Position numbers and translations under genes: made by a program. Below are positions 44,715 to 52,457 of a DNA stretch of 64,000 bases, one piece after another. The notes beneath the pieces are model-generated. The model searched no databases. It was not told where the DNA came from and saw only the letters and a list, made by a program, of their open reading frames with translations. Positions within the stretch are counted from its first letter, which is position 1. Every line of letters begins with the position of its first letter. Source of the stretch: JAFDCJ01 sp964527835 (GTDB taxonomy: Bacteria > Desulfobacterota > Desulfobacteria > Desulfobacterales > JAFDCJ01); contig CAZGNV010000007.1 in the NCBI GenBank assembly GCA_964527835.1, positions 1 to 64,000 on the forward strand, in the 5' to 3' direction.

Positions 44715-44802
44715 GGTGTTTATTGTTGATGCCCAAATGCGCTGCGCCGTGAAAACGACGCATATGAACAGTCAGGCATCGGCTTATTGATATCGCAGCG
44801 GA

Positions 44803-44994
44803 TTAAACGTGTCCTCCGAATACCCCGGGCTGTTCATTTCTGGAACTGGCCCAGGGGACACTTGGATAAGATCCCGGTGTTTCAAAGCAATCCGCGTTGA
44901 TGTCGGCCTGGCGTTGCTCTTCGCCTTCTCGAACACGATTTGCGCATTCTCCTTCACATTTTCCGGTGCGATCACGATCTAATATATGGGTCAT
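44803..44994 (-). CDS. Small hypothetical protein (63 aa)
   Basis: Starts MTHILDRDRTGKCEGECAN and is rich in charged residues, with two early Cys spaced C-x3-C and a third later. An AGGAGG ribosome-binding site sits 8 bases before the ATG, and a good terminator lies about 90 bases after the stop. A second frame (44784-44975, from an internal ATG) overlaps and could be the real one, but it lacks that ribosome-binding site. No family recognised. Confidence 0.5.
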   Translation of the reverse strand: MTHILDRDRTGKCEGECANRVREGEEQRQADINADCFETPGSYPSVPWASSRNEQPGVFGGHV

Positions 44995-45194
44995 GGTACA
45001 AACCTCCTGGTTTTTGAATTTTAGACTGCTATTAAAGACAATCGGCGGTATAGGCCGCCCGACAGTTATAACGTTAGCATCGTGGTGTCAAAGTCAAGAG
45101 TGGCCCATGCGATGAGTTGGCGCATGAATCCAGGATTTGATTTGGGATTGCAATTTTTGCAGCAAGGGCTTATTATCGTTTCGGGTGTTTCCCC

Positions 45195-45232
45195 CCAAGC
45201 GAGAAAATTCGACTTTTTACGACTTCATCATA
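45195..45232 (+). repeat. Dispersed intergenic repeat copy
   Basis: CCAAGCGAGAAAATTCGACT then TTTTACGACTTCATCATA: the 3-prime half of the main repeat family, 40 bases before the next start codon. Confidence 0.65.
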
Positions 45233-45271
45233 GCTAGATTTTTACAGCAGAAATCAAAGGGAATCCGCAGC

Positions 45272-45622
45272 ATGTATTCATCAGATATCAAGCAATGCGC
45301 CCGACAGATTGTCAAGGAGTCCCTGAACCGGATACTGGCCGGGACCTATGACATTCCCTCCCTGACGGAAATGGAGCATTTTCTCAAGGAAAATTTTGAT
45401 CACGCTTTTGATGAATATCAGGTGACCCAGAAAATTAAAAGGTCGCATCCCACCTGGAACAGTGAACAGGTGGAGGAGGCACTTGAGCGCAGCCGGCGGC
45501 ATTATGAAAATGAGCTGCGGCTCAACCTGAGGGTGGCCGCTTTAAACACCATCGAGGAAATTGAAAACCTGATTATCAGCTTGAACAACGCCATCCGGGA
45601 ATGGAAGGTTTTAAATCTTTAA
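45272..45622 (+). CDS. Hypothetical helical protein
   Basis: 116 aa, all-alpha and charged: SDIKQCARQIVKESLNRILAG, a middle segment HPTWNSEQVEEALERSRRHYENELRL and a C-terminal helix ending REWKVLNL. No membrane segment or signal. Family not recognised. AAGGGA lies about 8 bases before the ATG at 45272. The longer frame from 45137 runs through the intergenic repeat and is rejected. The lipoprotein gene follows 13 bp later. Confidence 0.7.
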   Translation: MYSSDIKQCARQIVKESLNRILAGTYDIPSLTEMEHFLKENFDHAFDEYQVTQKIKRSHPTWNSEQVEEALERSRRHYENELRLNLRVAALNTIEEIENLIISLNNAIREWKVLNL

Positions 45623-45635
45623 ACCCGCAATCTCT

Positions 45636-46184
45636 ATGAGAAATATGCCTGATGTCAACCTGATATTGCGCTGCCGCCGGTTTTGCGGGCGCATTTTGAC
45701 TGCCCTGCTTTTAACCGTGGCGATGCTTTCCGGCGGATGTTCAACGGCCCGTTACGGCGGCTTGAAGCACAGCCGCGACGTGGCCCAGGCCTTTGAAACC
45801 TACCATGTCTATGAGAGTTGCCGCTATTATTTTCTCAATCAGGAAAACAGCCCTTATGCCGTTGTTGCCTTGCAAAACCCCTATATCCTCAACGGCCGGA
45901 TGTGGACTGAATTTGATCCTCAGTCCAAGAAACTGGAAAAAATTGTCGAACTGGTCAAGGGCTTTCCGGTGAATTATTCCTATCCTTACGGTTCCTACCT
46001 GTTGGACCGCCAGGGCAACACGGTCGGCTACTGGTATTCCAGCCTGCGAATGGTAGGGATCACGGTCAACAACGAGACCCATACGGTTTTAATCAACACG
46101 GAAACCCCCTGGCTGCGGGATGATGACCGGTGGGGATGGGGAGACGACACCGGCGGCGGTATCGGGATTCGTTTCGGCCGCTGA
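45636..46184 (+). CDS. Putative lipoprotein, unknown function
   Basis: 182 aa. Basic N-terminus, hydrophobic stretch and lipobox LSGGC (Cys about residue 35). The mature part is aromatic-rich (TYHVYESCRYYFLNQENSPYA, NYSYPYGSYLLDRQGNTVGYWYS) and the end is Gly/Trp-rich (DRWGWGDDTGGGIGIRFGR). Family not recognised; predicted outer-membrane lipoprotein. Second gene of the short run 45272-46628. Confidence 0.75.
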   Translation: MRNMPDVNLILRCRRFCGRILTALLLTVAMLSGGCSTARYGGLKHSRDVAQAFETYHVYESCRYYFLNQENSPYAVVALQNPYILNGRMWTEFDPQSKKLEKIVELVKGFPVNYSYPYGSYLLDRQGNTVGYWYSSLRMVGITVNNETHTVLINTETPWLRDDDRWGWGDDTGGGIGIRFGR

Positions 46185-46235
46185 CCATCGTTTTCTCTCA
46201 GGCAGCCGACCGGCAGAAGACGGATGGGAGCACTG

Positions 46236-46628
46236 ATGTTGAGCACGGACTGTCCTTTTTGCCATGCGGCCATCAAGGATCGGATTGCAGATCGCTTCGG
46301 CTCGGTGGTGGCCATCCGGGATCGCTTTCCGGTAAGCACCGGCCACCATCTCATAATTACCCGCCGGCATACCCGCGATTTTTTTACCATGACCGATCAG
46401 GAAAAACAGGACGCCCTGGAGTTGGCCGCAATGCTGCGGCTGAAAATTTCAGGTCAGGATGCCACGGTCACCGGCTTCAACCTGGGGGTCAACTGCGGAC
46501 TTTCCGCCGGGCAGACGATTTTTCACGCCCACATTCATTTGATTCCCAGAAGAGATGGAGATGTTGCCGATCCGAGGGGAGGAGTGCGGGGAGTTATTCC
46601 GGGGAAGATGGTCTACCCGGCGATATGA
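46236..46628 (+). CDS. HIT-family hydrolase
   Basis: 130 aa. Histidine-triad nucleotide hydrolase: CPFCHAA at the start, then VIRD-like VAIRDRFPVSTGHHLIITRRH, and the catalytic triad HAHIHLIPR. Members hydrolyse Ap4A, nucleoside phosphoramidates or similar. ATG at 46236 is preferred because GGGAG sits 6 bases upstream; ATG 46224 is in frame and possible. Confidence 0.92.
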   Translation: MLSTDCPFCHAAIKDRIADRFGSVVAIRDRFPVSTGHHLIITRRHTRDFFTMTDQEKQDALELAAMLRLKISGQDATVTGFNLGVNCGLSAGQTIFHAHIHLIPRRDGDVADPRGGVRGVIPGKMVYPAI

Positions 46629-46688
46629 GGTTTTGCTGCCTGACAGGAAGATGGCGGATTTGACACCTGTGACGGGTGTTCAGGGGGG

Positions 46689-46964
46689 TTAGGTGCGGGA
46701 GCCGCCCATTTTTTTTGTCAACAGCCGGAGCAGGTCATCTCTCAAGCCGAAAGGCAGCGCTTTGAAGAAGTCGGCCATCCTTTCTTCCCAGCGGTTAAAT
46801 ATGACCGCAGCGGTCGGTTTTTCCCAGGTCAGCAGAAGGTACAACTCATCTCTGATTTTTCTTCGCATTCTCATCTTTACTTTCTTTTCAACCCGGGTGA
46901 GCTGGTTTAATGCACCTTCAAACCAGTCCGTGAGTTCGATGAGATCCGGTTCCTTGATTTTCAT
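46689..46964 (-). CDS. Small hypothetical protein
   Basis: 91 aa, predicted helical and strongly basic (VEKKVKMRMRRKIRDELYLLL, FGLRDDLLRLLTKKMGGS). It could bind nucleic acid or membrane; no family recognised. No clear ribosome-binding site before the ATG, so the start is uncertain. Convergent with the HIT gene. Confidence 0.55.
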   Translation of the reverse strand: MKIKEPDLIELTDWFEGALNQLTRVEKKVKMRMRRKIRDELYLLLTWEKPTAAVIFNRWEERMADFFKALPFGLRDDLLRLLTKKMGGSRT

Positions 46965-47303
46965 GGATGATTGTCGTCCTGGTCACTGGGTTGCATGCAG
47001 CCAATTCGCATTTCTATTACAGAATATCACACTTTTGGTTCAAAATCAAAAAGTTGGAACATCCAACCCGGCGGTGCTTCACCAGGGCTTCCCGGTGCAA
47101 AATGATGGGCGCCCCGATGACGGAACTGGAAAAAAGCTAAAGTTGTCCTCACCGACGGCCGATATTATCAATGGAGAGCAAGGCCGTAACGGCTGTATAA
47201 GCGCGCGGCGAGGCCGGCCGCCAGGCTGTCTGCCGCCCGTCATCTACTTCCTGCGGTGATTTTTTCTCCCCGGAGATAATCGCTTTTGGGCAGGTAATCG
47301 AGC
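46965..47303. other. Intergenic region, no gene seen
   Basis: 339 bp upstream of the 57-aa gene. A short stretch (about 47150-47230) is GC-rich and has open frames, but none carries a recognisable domain or ribosome-binding site. Confidence 0.5.
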
Positions 47304-47477
47304 ATGCAAAAGGTTATTAGAGCATTTGTGCTGGCAGCCGCACTGCTGGTTGCAGCGTTTTTCGCAAACCACTTTGGCGTCATTTCGATTCCATGGCTGG
47401 AATTCAATGATGTTCCCACCTATGGGGATAATGTCAGCCGCTCCGATGACGCTGTTAAGAAAGTATTCGAAGAGTAA
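47304..47477 (+). CDS. Small exported or single-pass membrane protein (57 aa)
   Basis: MQKVIRAFVLAAALLVAAFF then about 35 mostly polar residues ending KKVFEE. The N-terminal 20 residues look like a signal or anchor (Lys/Arg, then an Ala/Leu/Val core). The short polar mature part includes SIPWLEFNDVPTYGD. GGCAGG lies about 9 bases before the ATG. No family recognised; it could be a periplasmic peptide or a small membrane protein. Confidence 0.6.
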   Translation: MQKVIRAFVLAAALLVAAFFANHFGVISIPWLEFNDVPTYGDNVSRSDDAVKKVFEE

Positions 47478-47849
47478 AAAGCGCTGCTGCTCTCACCCCC
47501 GCCACCGACCCCATTTTTTGAATCCCTGGAGATTATCCTAGAAATGGGGCTCGCATTATGATTTCAGATATTACACCAGCCCGTTAAATATCGTTTGGCA
47601 TAGAAATATCCCATCCTTTGAATTCACCAGATAGGATATCCTCAATATGGTGGTTTTATTATATAATATGGGATCTTTAGATATCGTTTGCCATGTTGTT
47701 TATGCAACGGTGAGGTTTAGGCAGCGTTGCGGTTTGCAAGCGCTGTTGACAAGCATTGCCGTCTTCGCTATGGCTGTGGATGTCGTCTGCTTTGCAAAGT
47801 TTTTCAATAAACGGCTGACCGGCTTCAGATTCGGATTGGAGGCATGCCC
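47478..47849. other. AT-rich intergenic region with second-family repeat
   Basis: 372 bp. It contains several ATATC/GATAT motifs, a partial repeat (about 47585) and a full second-family repeat copy at 47677-47717. TATAAT occurs at 47662-47667, but no -35 partner is convincing. Confidence 0.5.
47677..47717 (+). repeat. Second repeat family, copy 2
   Basis: TTAGATATCGTTTGCCATGT then TGTTTATGCAACGGTGAGGTT. Near-identical to 35518-35560; the two copies lie 12 kb apart and both sit upstream of plus-strand genes. Confidence 0.65.
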
Positions 47850-48899
47850 ATGCAGCCTGACGATGCCAGTGACCTGAAATTTGAAAAGGAGATCATCACC
47901 TCACGGTTCATTCACCCTGACGGCCGGCAGGCCGAAGGCATCATTGAAGTGCGGGTCAACCCGATCACCGGCCGCACCAGTCGGATCGCCTTTAACCGCT
48001 CCAAGGAAAAGGAGGCCGGCACCGAACGGCTGCCGGTGCCCCCGCCGGATGCGGACAAAGCTGACACCTGCCCTTTTTGCCAGCCCCAGGTGTTTGAGCA
48101 GACGCCGCGGCTTATCGAAAAACAGTTTGGCAAGGGCCGGCTGAAAAATAAAGACTCGCTTCTTTTCCCCAACCTGTTCCCTTACGGTCGCTACTCGGCC
48201 GTCAGCCTGTTTGACAATACGCACTTTGTCGAAATCGGAAAGGCCTCCCTGGATACTTACACGGACAGTTTTATCAACTGCCGCAATTTCCTGGCATCCC
48301 TGTTTAAAAGTGATCCGGACGCCATTTACATGGCAATCACCCAGAATCACCTGCCATCGGCCGGCGGCTCCCTGGTGCATCCGCATCTGCAGGTGCACGC
48401 CGATCGGATCGCCACCAATCACCACCGGTTTTTGCGCCAATGCTGTGCCGCCTATCACGCTCGCAGGGGCAGGCATCTTTTTTCCGATTACCTGGCCTGC
48501 GAAAAGCAGCAGCAGCAACGCTACATTGGCAAGACCGGGCAGTGGCACTGGATGGCCGCTTTCGCACCGGAAGGATTTTTTGAGATCTGGGGTATCCTGC
48601 CCGGGCGCTTTTCCCTGCTGGAGCTTGATCACGGGCATTGGCATTCGCTGGCCCGGGGGGTCCTGAATGTCCAGCGGTTCTACCGCAGTCTGCACCGCAA
48701 CGGATATAACCTCGGGCTGCTGTGCCAAGAAGACAGGCGTGCGGTCATGGAATTGCGGGTAGTCATTTTGGCGCGCTCCAACTATGCCCCCTGGGTTCGC
48801 AACGACCACACCGGCTACGAGGTCATGCTCGGGGACATGACCACTTTCAGCGCCCCGGAAAACACCGCGGCCGCGGCGCGTCCTTTCTGGGACGAGTAA
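47850..48899 (+). CDS. GalT-like nucleotidyltransferase of the HIT superfamily
   Basis: 349 aa. Resembles galactose-1-phosphate uridylyltransferase and its DUF4931-like relatives: CPFCQPQVFEQTP zinc/entry motif, LFPNLFPYGRYSAVSLF, and active-site GGSLVHPHLQVHAD, where the HPHxQ triad carries the nucleophilic His. The C-terminal half has a second GalT-like HIT fold (GWHxxLAF-like segment is diverged). Probable sugar-1-phosphate or nucleotide transferase; no gal operon adjoins, so the substrate is open. The ATG at 47850 has GGAGG 7 bases upstream; ATG 47844 is too close to it. Confidence 0.85.
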   Translation: MQPDDASDLKFEKEIITSRFIHPDGRQAEGIIEVRVNPITGRTSRIAFNRSKEKEAGTERLPVPPPDADKADTCPFCQPQVFEQTPRLIEKQFGKGRLKNKDSLLFPNLFPYGRYSAVSLFDNTHFVEIGKASLDTYTDSFINCRNFLASLFKSDPDAIYMAITQNHLPSAGGSLVHPHLQVHADRIATNHHRFLRQCCAAYHARRGRHLFSDYLACEKQQQQRYIGKTGQWHWMAAFAPEGFFEIWGILPGRFSLLELDHGHWHSLARGVLNVQRFYRSLHRNGYNLGLLCQEDRRAVMELRVVILARSNYAPWVRNDHTGYEVMLGDMTTFSAPENTAAAARPFWDE

Positions 48900-49035
48900 C
48901 CGCTTGCTGACCCGGCAGGGGGATTGGCCGTTTCAAATGCCGCAGCCGGCAGGGGCTGCTCATGATACCACAGCGAGGATGTTTTTGTTTTGGAAGGTGC
49001 GGCGGACAAAGTACGGCCATGATGCCATCGAGCGG

Positions 49036-49125
49036 CTAGATCACCACTAACAGAAACAGGATGATAAACATCGAAAAGGCAAAGGATTCGATTACTTCTG
49101 CAATGATTTCATTTGCCAGCGGCAA
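49036..49125 (-). CDS. Candidate membrane micropeptide (29 aa)
   Basis: Too short for usual ORF cutoffs. An amphipathic N-terminus (PLANEIIAEVIE) is followed by a hydrophobic helix (SFAFSMFIILFLLVVI) up to the stop. The start is TTG at 49125, with AAGGGGG 5 bases upstream. An alternative in-frame TTG at 49152 would add MTGFDKGEI. It is the only coding-like signal in the 427-bp gap 48900-49326. Plausible small inner-membrane protein; homology must be shown. Confidence 0.4.
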   Translation of the reverse strand: MPLANEIIAEVIESFAFSMFIILFLLVVI

Positions 49126-49326
49126 AATTTCCCCCTTATCGAAGCCCGTCAACGGCCCGTGACGCCTGTGGTCACTGAAAACCGGCAACACAGTGGATTT
49201 TGTTTCCTGCAATGGTTATCGGCAGAAAAAAGGAAAACTTGAGCCTTTTTTGGGAGGCCGGCAGGAGGCACAGATGAGGCCGGCATGAGGACCGGTCATC
49301 GTCGATCACCTGTCGGGGGTGTGGTT

Positions 49327-49785
49327 TTATTCGCCGTGCAGCACTTTCAGCTTGGCGGCGATCAACTGGTCATGGGAGAGGCGCAGCAGATTCTTGAGTT
49401 TGGCCATCAGGTAGTGTTCATAGGCATCCATTTTTCCGTCAACAAAAACCATTTGCCACAGGGTTTCGATGAGCTCCATTTTTTCAGCGGTTGAATAATT
49501 TTCATTGATCATCCTGGCAAACTGCCACAGGTCCACGCTCTGCTCCAGTTCCCGATCGGCCTCGGCAACCAGCGCATCGGCGTGCTCGGCGGACAGACCG
49601 TACTTTTCCTTCAAAATGCCGAGAATGGTCTGCCGCTCCTTTGGGGTGAACTTTTCGTCGATATAGGCCATCTCCAGGAAAAGCGCACAGACGGCCACCA
49701 GCACATCCTGCTGTCGGTGGAGGGGCTCTTTTTTATTCTCGTGGCGTCTGTTCTTGCTCAAAATTTGCTTTAGCGTGTCAAGCAT
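49327..49785 (-). CDS. TerB-family-like protein
   Basis: 152 aa all-helical domain resembling TerB/DjlA N-domain proteins: VCALFLEMAYIDEKFTPKERQTILGILKE and MVFVDGKMDAYEHYLMAKLKNLL, with the paired acidic D-x-K/E-x-xx-E motifs of the family. Cytoplasmic. The start overlaps the stop of the TPR gene by 8 bp, so the two are co-translated. Tellurite resistance itself should not be assumed. Confidence 0.85.
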   Translation of the reverse strand: MLDTLKQILSKNRRHENKKEPLHRQQDVLVAVCALFLEMAYIDEKFTPKERQTILGILKEKYGLSAEHADALVAEADRELEQSVDLWQFARMINENYSTAEKMELIETLWQMVFVDGKMDAYEHYLMAKLKNLLRLSHDQLIAAKLKVLHGE

Positions 49786-51046
49786 CCTGGGTCTTCCTTT
49801 CTTCCTTTATGGTTCCTCCGAATTTTTCGGCCAACTGGTCAAACCGGTGCGCCTGCTCATCATTTCCCCGGGCTTTATAAATACGGGAGATTTTCGCATA
49901 ATAGGCACCGGCATTTTGGGGGATTTCCCGGGCTAGGGACAGGTACAACTCCAGGACTTCCTCGGTATTCAATCCGGAAGCGAAGCTGAGATCGGCGAAT
50001 TTTTGCTTGATCACCGGGTCGATTCGCATACCGCAGCTGCCGCACTGCTGCATGATCTGCCGGTAGAGATTGCGGGCATTGGCCATTTCGTTCAGGGCTT
50101 CATGGGTTTTGGCCAGCTGCCGGGCGATGGAGTCGTCCCAGCCGTAGGTTTTCAGAAATTCGCGATACAGGGATTTGGCGGTGGCATAATTTTGTGCCCG
50201 GAAAAAGGTCTCGCCGCGCAGCAGCCAGGCGGCCACGGATTGTGACAGTTCTTCCGGCAGACCGGCAAGCAGTTCTTCAGCCCTGTCGAAGGCCTCGGTT
50301 TCCCAGAAAGTTTCACACAAAAGCTGGTAGGCCGGAAGTACCTCCGGGTGATGAACGAGGAATGCTTCCAGCAGTTCCTGTGCCCGGTCAAAGCGGCCCA
50401 GGTTCAAACAGGCGCTGGCCAGCTCAAGGGGGATATAATTGTCGGGGTTCGCATTTTCTTCCATGGCCTGGGACAAATACGCGAGCGCCTTTTCAAACTC
50501 CCCCCGGTTAAGGGCCAGGTAGCCGTCCTTAAATGCCTGTCCGTAACTGCGATAAGCCGCCTCCACCTCCTCGGGCAGGGTGCCGACCAGGGCCCTGAAG
50601 TGATCATTATCTGGATCTTCGAACTGCGGTTGAGCAACCCGGTCGTTATGCCGCCCGGCCGGATCCGGCGCGTCGACGGCAATGGTGTCTGATTCGGCCG
50701 GCGCCAGGGCCTGGCGCATTTTTTCGAGAACTGCCAGCAGGCGGTCGTCTTCGGTCAGCTCCAGGGCCAGCTCAATGTAGCGCGCGGCATCCTCGCCATG
50801 GCCGGCTTCCATCAGATCGGCGGCTGTCTGCTGGTGCTCCTGTGCCAGGGCTTCCCGGCAGCGCTGTATCTTTTCGCGCAGGCTGTGGCGATAGCCGTCA
50901 TCCCAGGGGGAAGTTTTTTCCAGGCGCTCCAGCGCCCGTTCATATTCAACTTTCGCCTTGCCCCATTTTCCGGTTTCGCAAAGGAGATCCCCCTTTTGCT
51001 CATAATCCTCAGGGTCTTTGGCTGAAAATAAATCTCGTAATCCCAT
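49778..51046 (-). CDS. TPR-repeat protein
   Basis: About 422 aa. No signal peptide. Tetratricopeptide-like helical repeats throughout (EQKGDLLCETGKWGKAKVEYERAL; GYLALNRGEFEKALAYLSQAME; ASACLNLGRFDRAQELLEAFL; AWLLRGETFFRAQNYATAKSLYREFL). Residues about 300-370 include CGSCG. Probably a scaffold for the TerB-like partner. ATG at 51046 chosen; GTG at 51076 would add 10 residues. Ribosome-binding site weak at both. Confidence 0.8.
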   Translation of the reverse strand: MGLRDLFSAKDPEDYEQKGDLLCETGKWGKAKVEYERALERLEKTSPWDDGYRHSLREKIQRCREALAQEHQQTAADLMEAGHGEDAARYIELALELTEDDRLLAVLEKMRQALAPAESDTIAVDAPDPAGRHNDRVAQPQFEDPDNDHFRALVGTLPEEVEAAYRSYGQAFKDGYLALNRGEFEKALAYLSQAMEENANPDNYIPLELASACLNLGRFDRAQELLEAFLVHHPEVLPAYQLLCETFWETEAFDRAEELLAGLPEELSQSVAAWLLRGETFFRAQNYATAKSLYREFLKTYGWDDSIARQLAKTHEALNEMANARNLYRQIMQQCGSCGMRIDPVIKQKFADLSFASGLNTEEVLELYLSLAREIPQNAGAYYAKISRIYKARGNDEQAHRFDQLAEKFGGTIKEERKTQDA

Positions 51047-51196
51047 CCTTATTACCGGTTCGTTGAATGTGGCCACATGGATCGGCAGATAACATTTGCA
51101 TGGGCGTTGCCGGAAAAGATGTCTGCGTTTGTCTGCGGTTAATTTCCATGCCTACCTATCAAATGATCCGCCGAAACGCAACCACCCGCCGCCGGT

Positions 51197-52432
51197 TCAG
51201 CGCTGCCGGCTGAGGCGCACCAACCGGCCGATGGTCAGTCCCTGCACGATGATCGAAAAAACCACGATCACATAGGTGGTGGCCAGAATGACCGGCCGGT
51301 GCGGACCCGGCGGCAGCGACAGCGCCATTGCCACGGATATCCCCCCGCGCAGTCCTCCCCAGGTAAGAATCTTGAGTACATGGGGACTGAAGCTGCGAAA
51401 AAGGCGCATGACGCTCACCGGGATGCCGACACTGATAAAGCGGGCCAGGAGCAAAACGGGAATCAGCAGCAAACCGGCAATCAGGTGCTGGCGGGTGAAG
51501 GTCAGCACCAGCACTTCCAGGCCGATGAGTACAAACAAAACAGCGTTTAACACCTCATCGATCAGTTCCCAGAAAGTGTCCAGGTGTTCGCGCACTTCAT
51601 CGGACATTGCCAGCAGTCTGCCGTGGTTGCCGATCAGCAGTCCGGCCACCACAATGGCGATGGGAGCGGAAATATGCAGGTAATCGGCCAGGGCAAAGCC
51701 ACCGGTTACCAGCGCCAGGGTGATCAGGACCTCCACCTGGTAGTTGTCGATGCTTTTGAGCATCCAGTAGGCGACGGCCCCGATGATCAGGCCGAAGAGC
51801 GCGCCGCCCAGCGCTTCCTTGGCAAACAGGGCCATCACGGTGGTTGCCGTCAGGTGCCCGGTTCCGGTGGCGGCTTCCAGCAGCAGCAGAAAAATGACCA
51901 CCGCCACTCCGTCGTTGAACAGGGACTCTCCCGTGATCTTGGTTTCAAGGCTTTCCGGGACCCCGGCTTTTTTGAGAATTCCCAGGACCGCAATTGGATC
52001 GGTTGGGGAAATCAGGGCTCCGAAAAGCAGGCCGTAAATCAGCGGAAGATCGATTCCGACCAGCCCCAGCAGCCAGCAGCTGCTGAATCCCATGATCACC
52101 GTAGAACCCAGCACGCCGAAAGTTGCCAGCAGACTGATGATCCATTTCTGTTTGGCCAGGTTGCCGAGATTGACGTGCAGGGCCCCGGCAAACAGCAAAA
52201 AGGAGAGCATGCCGTGCAGAAGGGTTTCATTAAAATCAATGGCGGCCAGAAGTCGTCGGGCATCTGCGGTCAGGTCAAAGCCGAGGTGCGCGGCAGCCAC
52301 CAGCCCCAGCGACACCAGCAGGGCGATGACCATCAGACCGATGGTGTTGGGCAGGCGGATGAAGCGAAAGTTCAGGTAGCTGAAACCCGCCGACAGGGTG
52401 ATCAAAATGGCCAGGATGTTAAACAGTTTCAT
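51197..52432 (-). CDS. CPA1-type Na+/H+ antiporter
   Basis: About 411 aa, 11-13 hydrophobic segments. Family ion-binding residues are visible: the PTDP of ISPTDPIAVLGILKKAGVP and the ND pair of GESLFNDGVAVVIF, plus WGGLRGGISVAMAL. No C-terminal regulatory tail (ends RLVRLSRQR). Exchanges Na+ (or K+) for H+ at the inner membrane. GGAGG lies 5 bases before the ATG at 52432. It follows the MFS gene by 25 bp and is probably co-transcribed. Confidence 0.93.
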   Translation of the reverse strand: MKLFNILAILITLSAGFSYLNFRFIRLPNTIGLMVIALLVSLGLVAAAHLGFDLTADARRLLAAIDFNETLLHGMLSFLLFAGALHVNLGNLAKQKWIISLLATFGVLGSTVIMGFSSCWLLGLVGIDLPLIYGLLFGALISPTDPIAVLGILKKAGVPESLETKITGESLFNDGVAVVIFLLLLEAATGTGHLTATTVMALFAKEALGGALFGLIIGAVAYWMLKSIDNYQVEVLITLALVTGGFALADYLHISAPIAIVVAGLLIGNHGRLLAMSDEVREHLDTFWELIDEVLNAVLFVLIGLEVLVLTFTRQHLIAGLLLIPVLLLARFISVGIPVSVMRLFRSFSPHVLKILTWGGLRGGISVAMALSLPPGPHRPVILATTYVIVVFSIIVQGLTIGRLVRLSRQR

Positions 52433-52457
52433 GCAACCTCCCGCGGATGCGGACATG

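Noticed and set aside
49327..49785. Tellurite-resistance operon
   Set aside because: Only a TerB-like fold is present; no terC, terD or terZ genes nearby.
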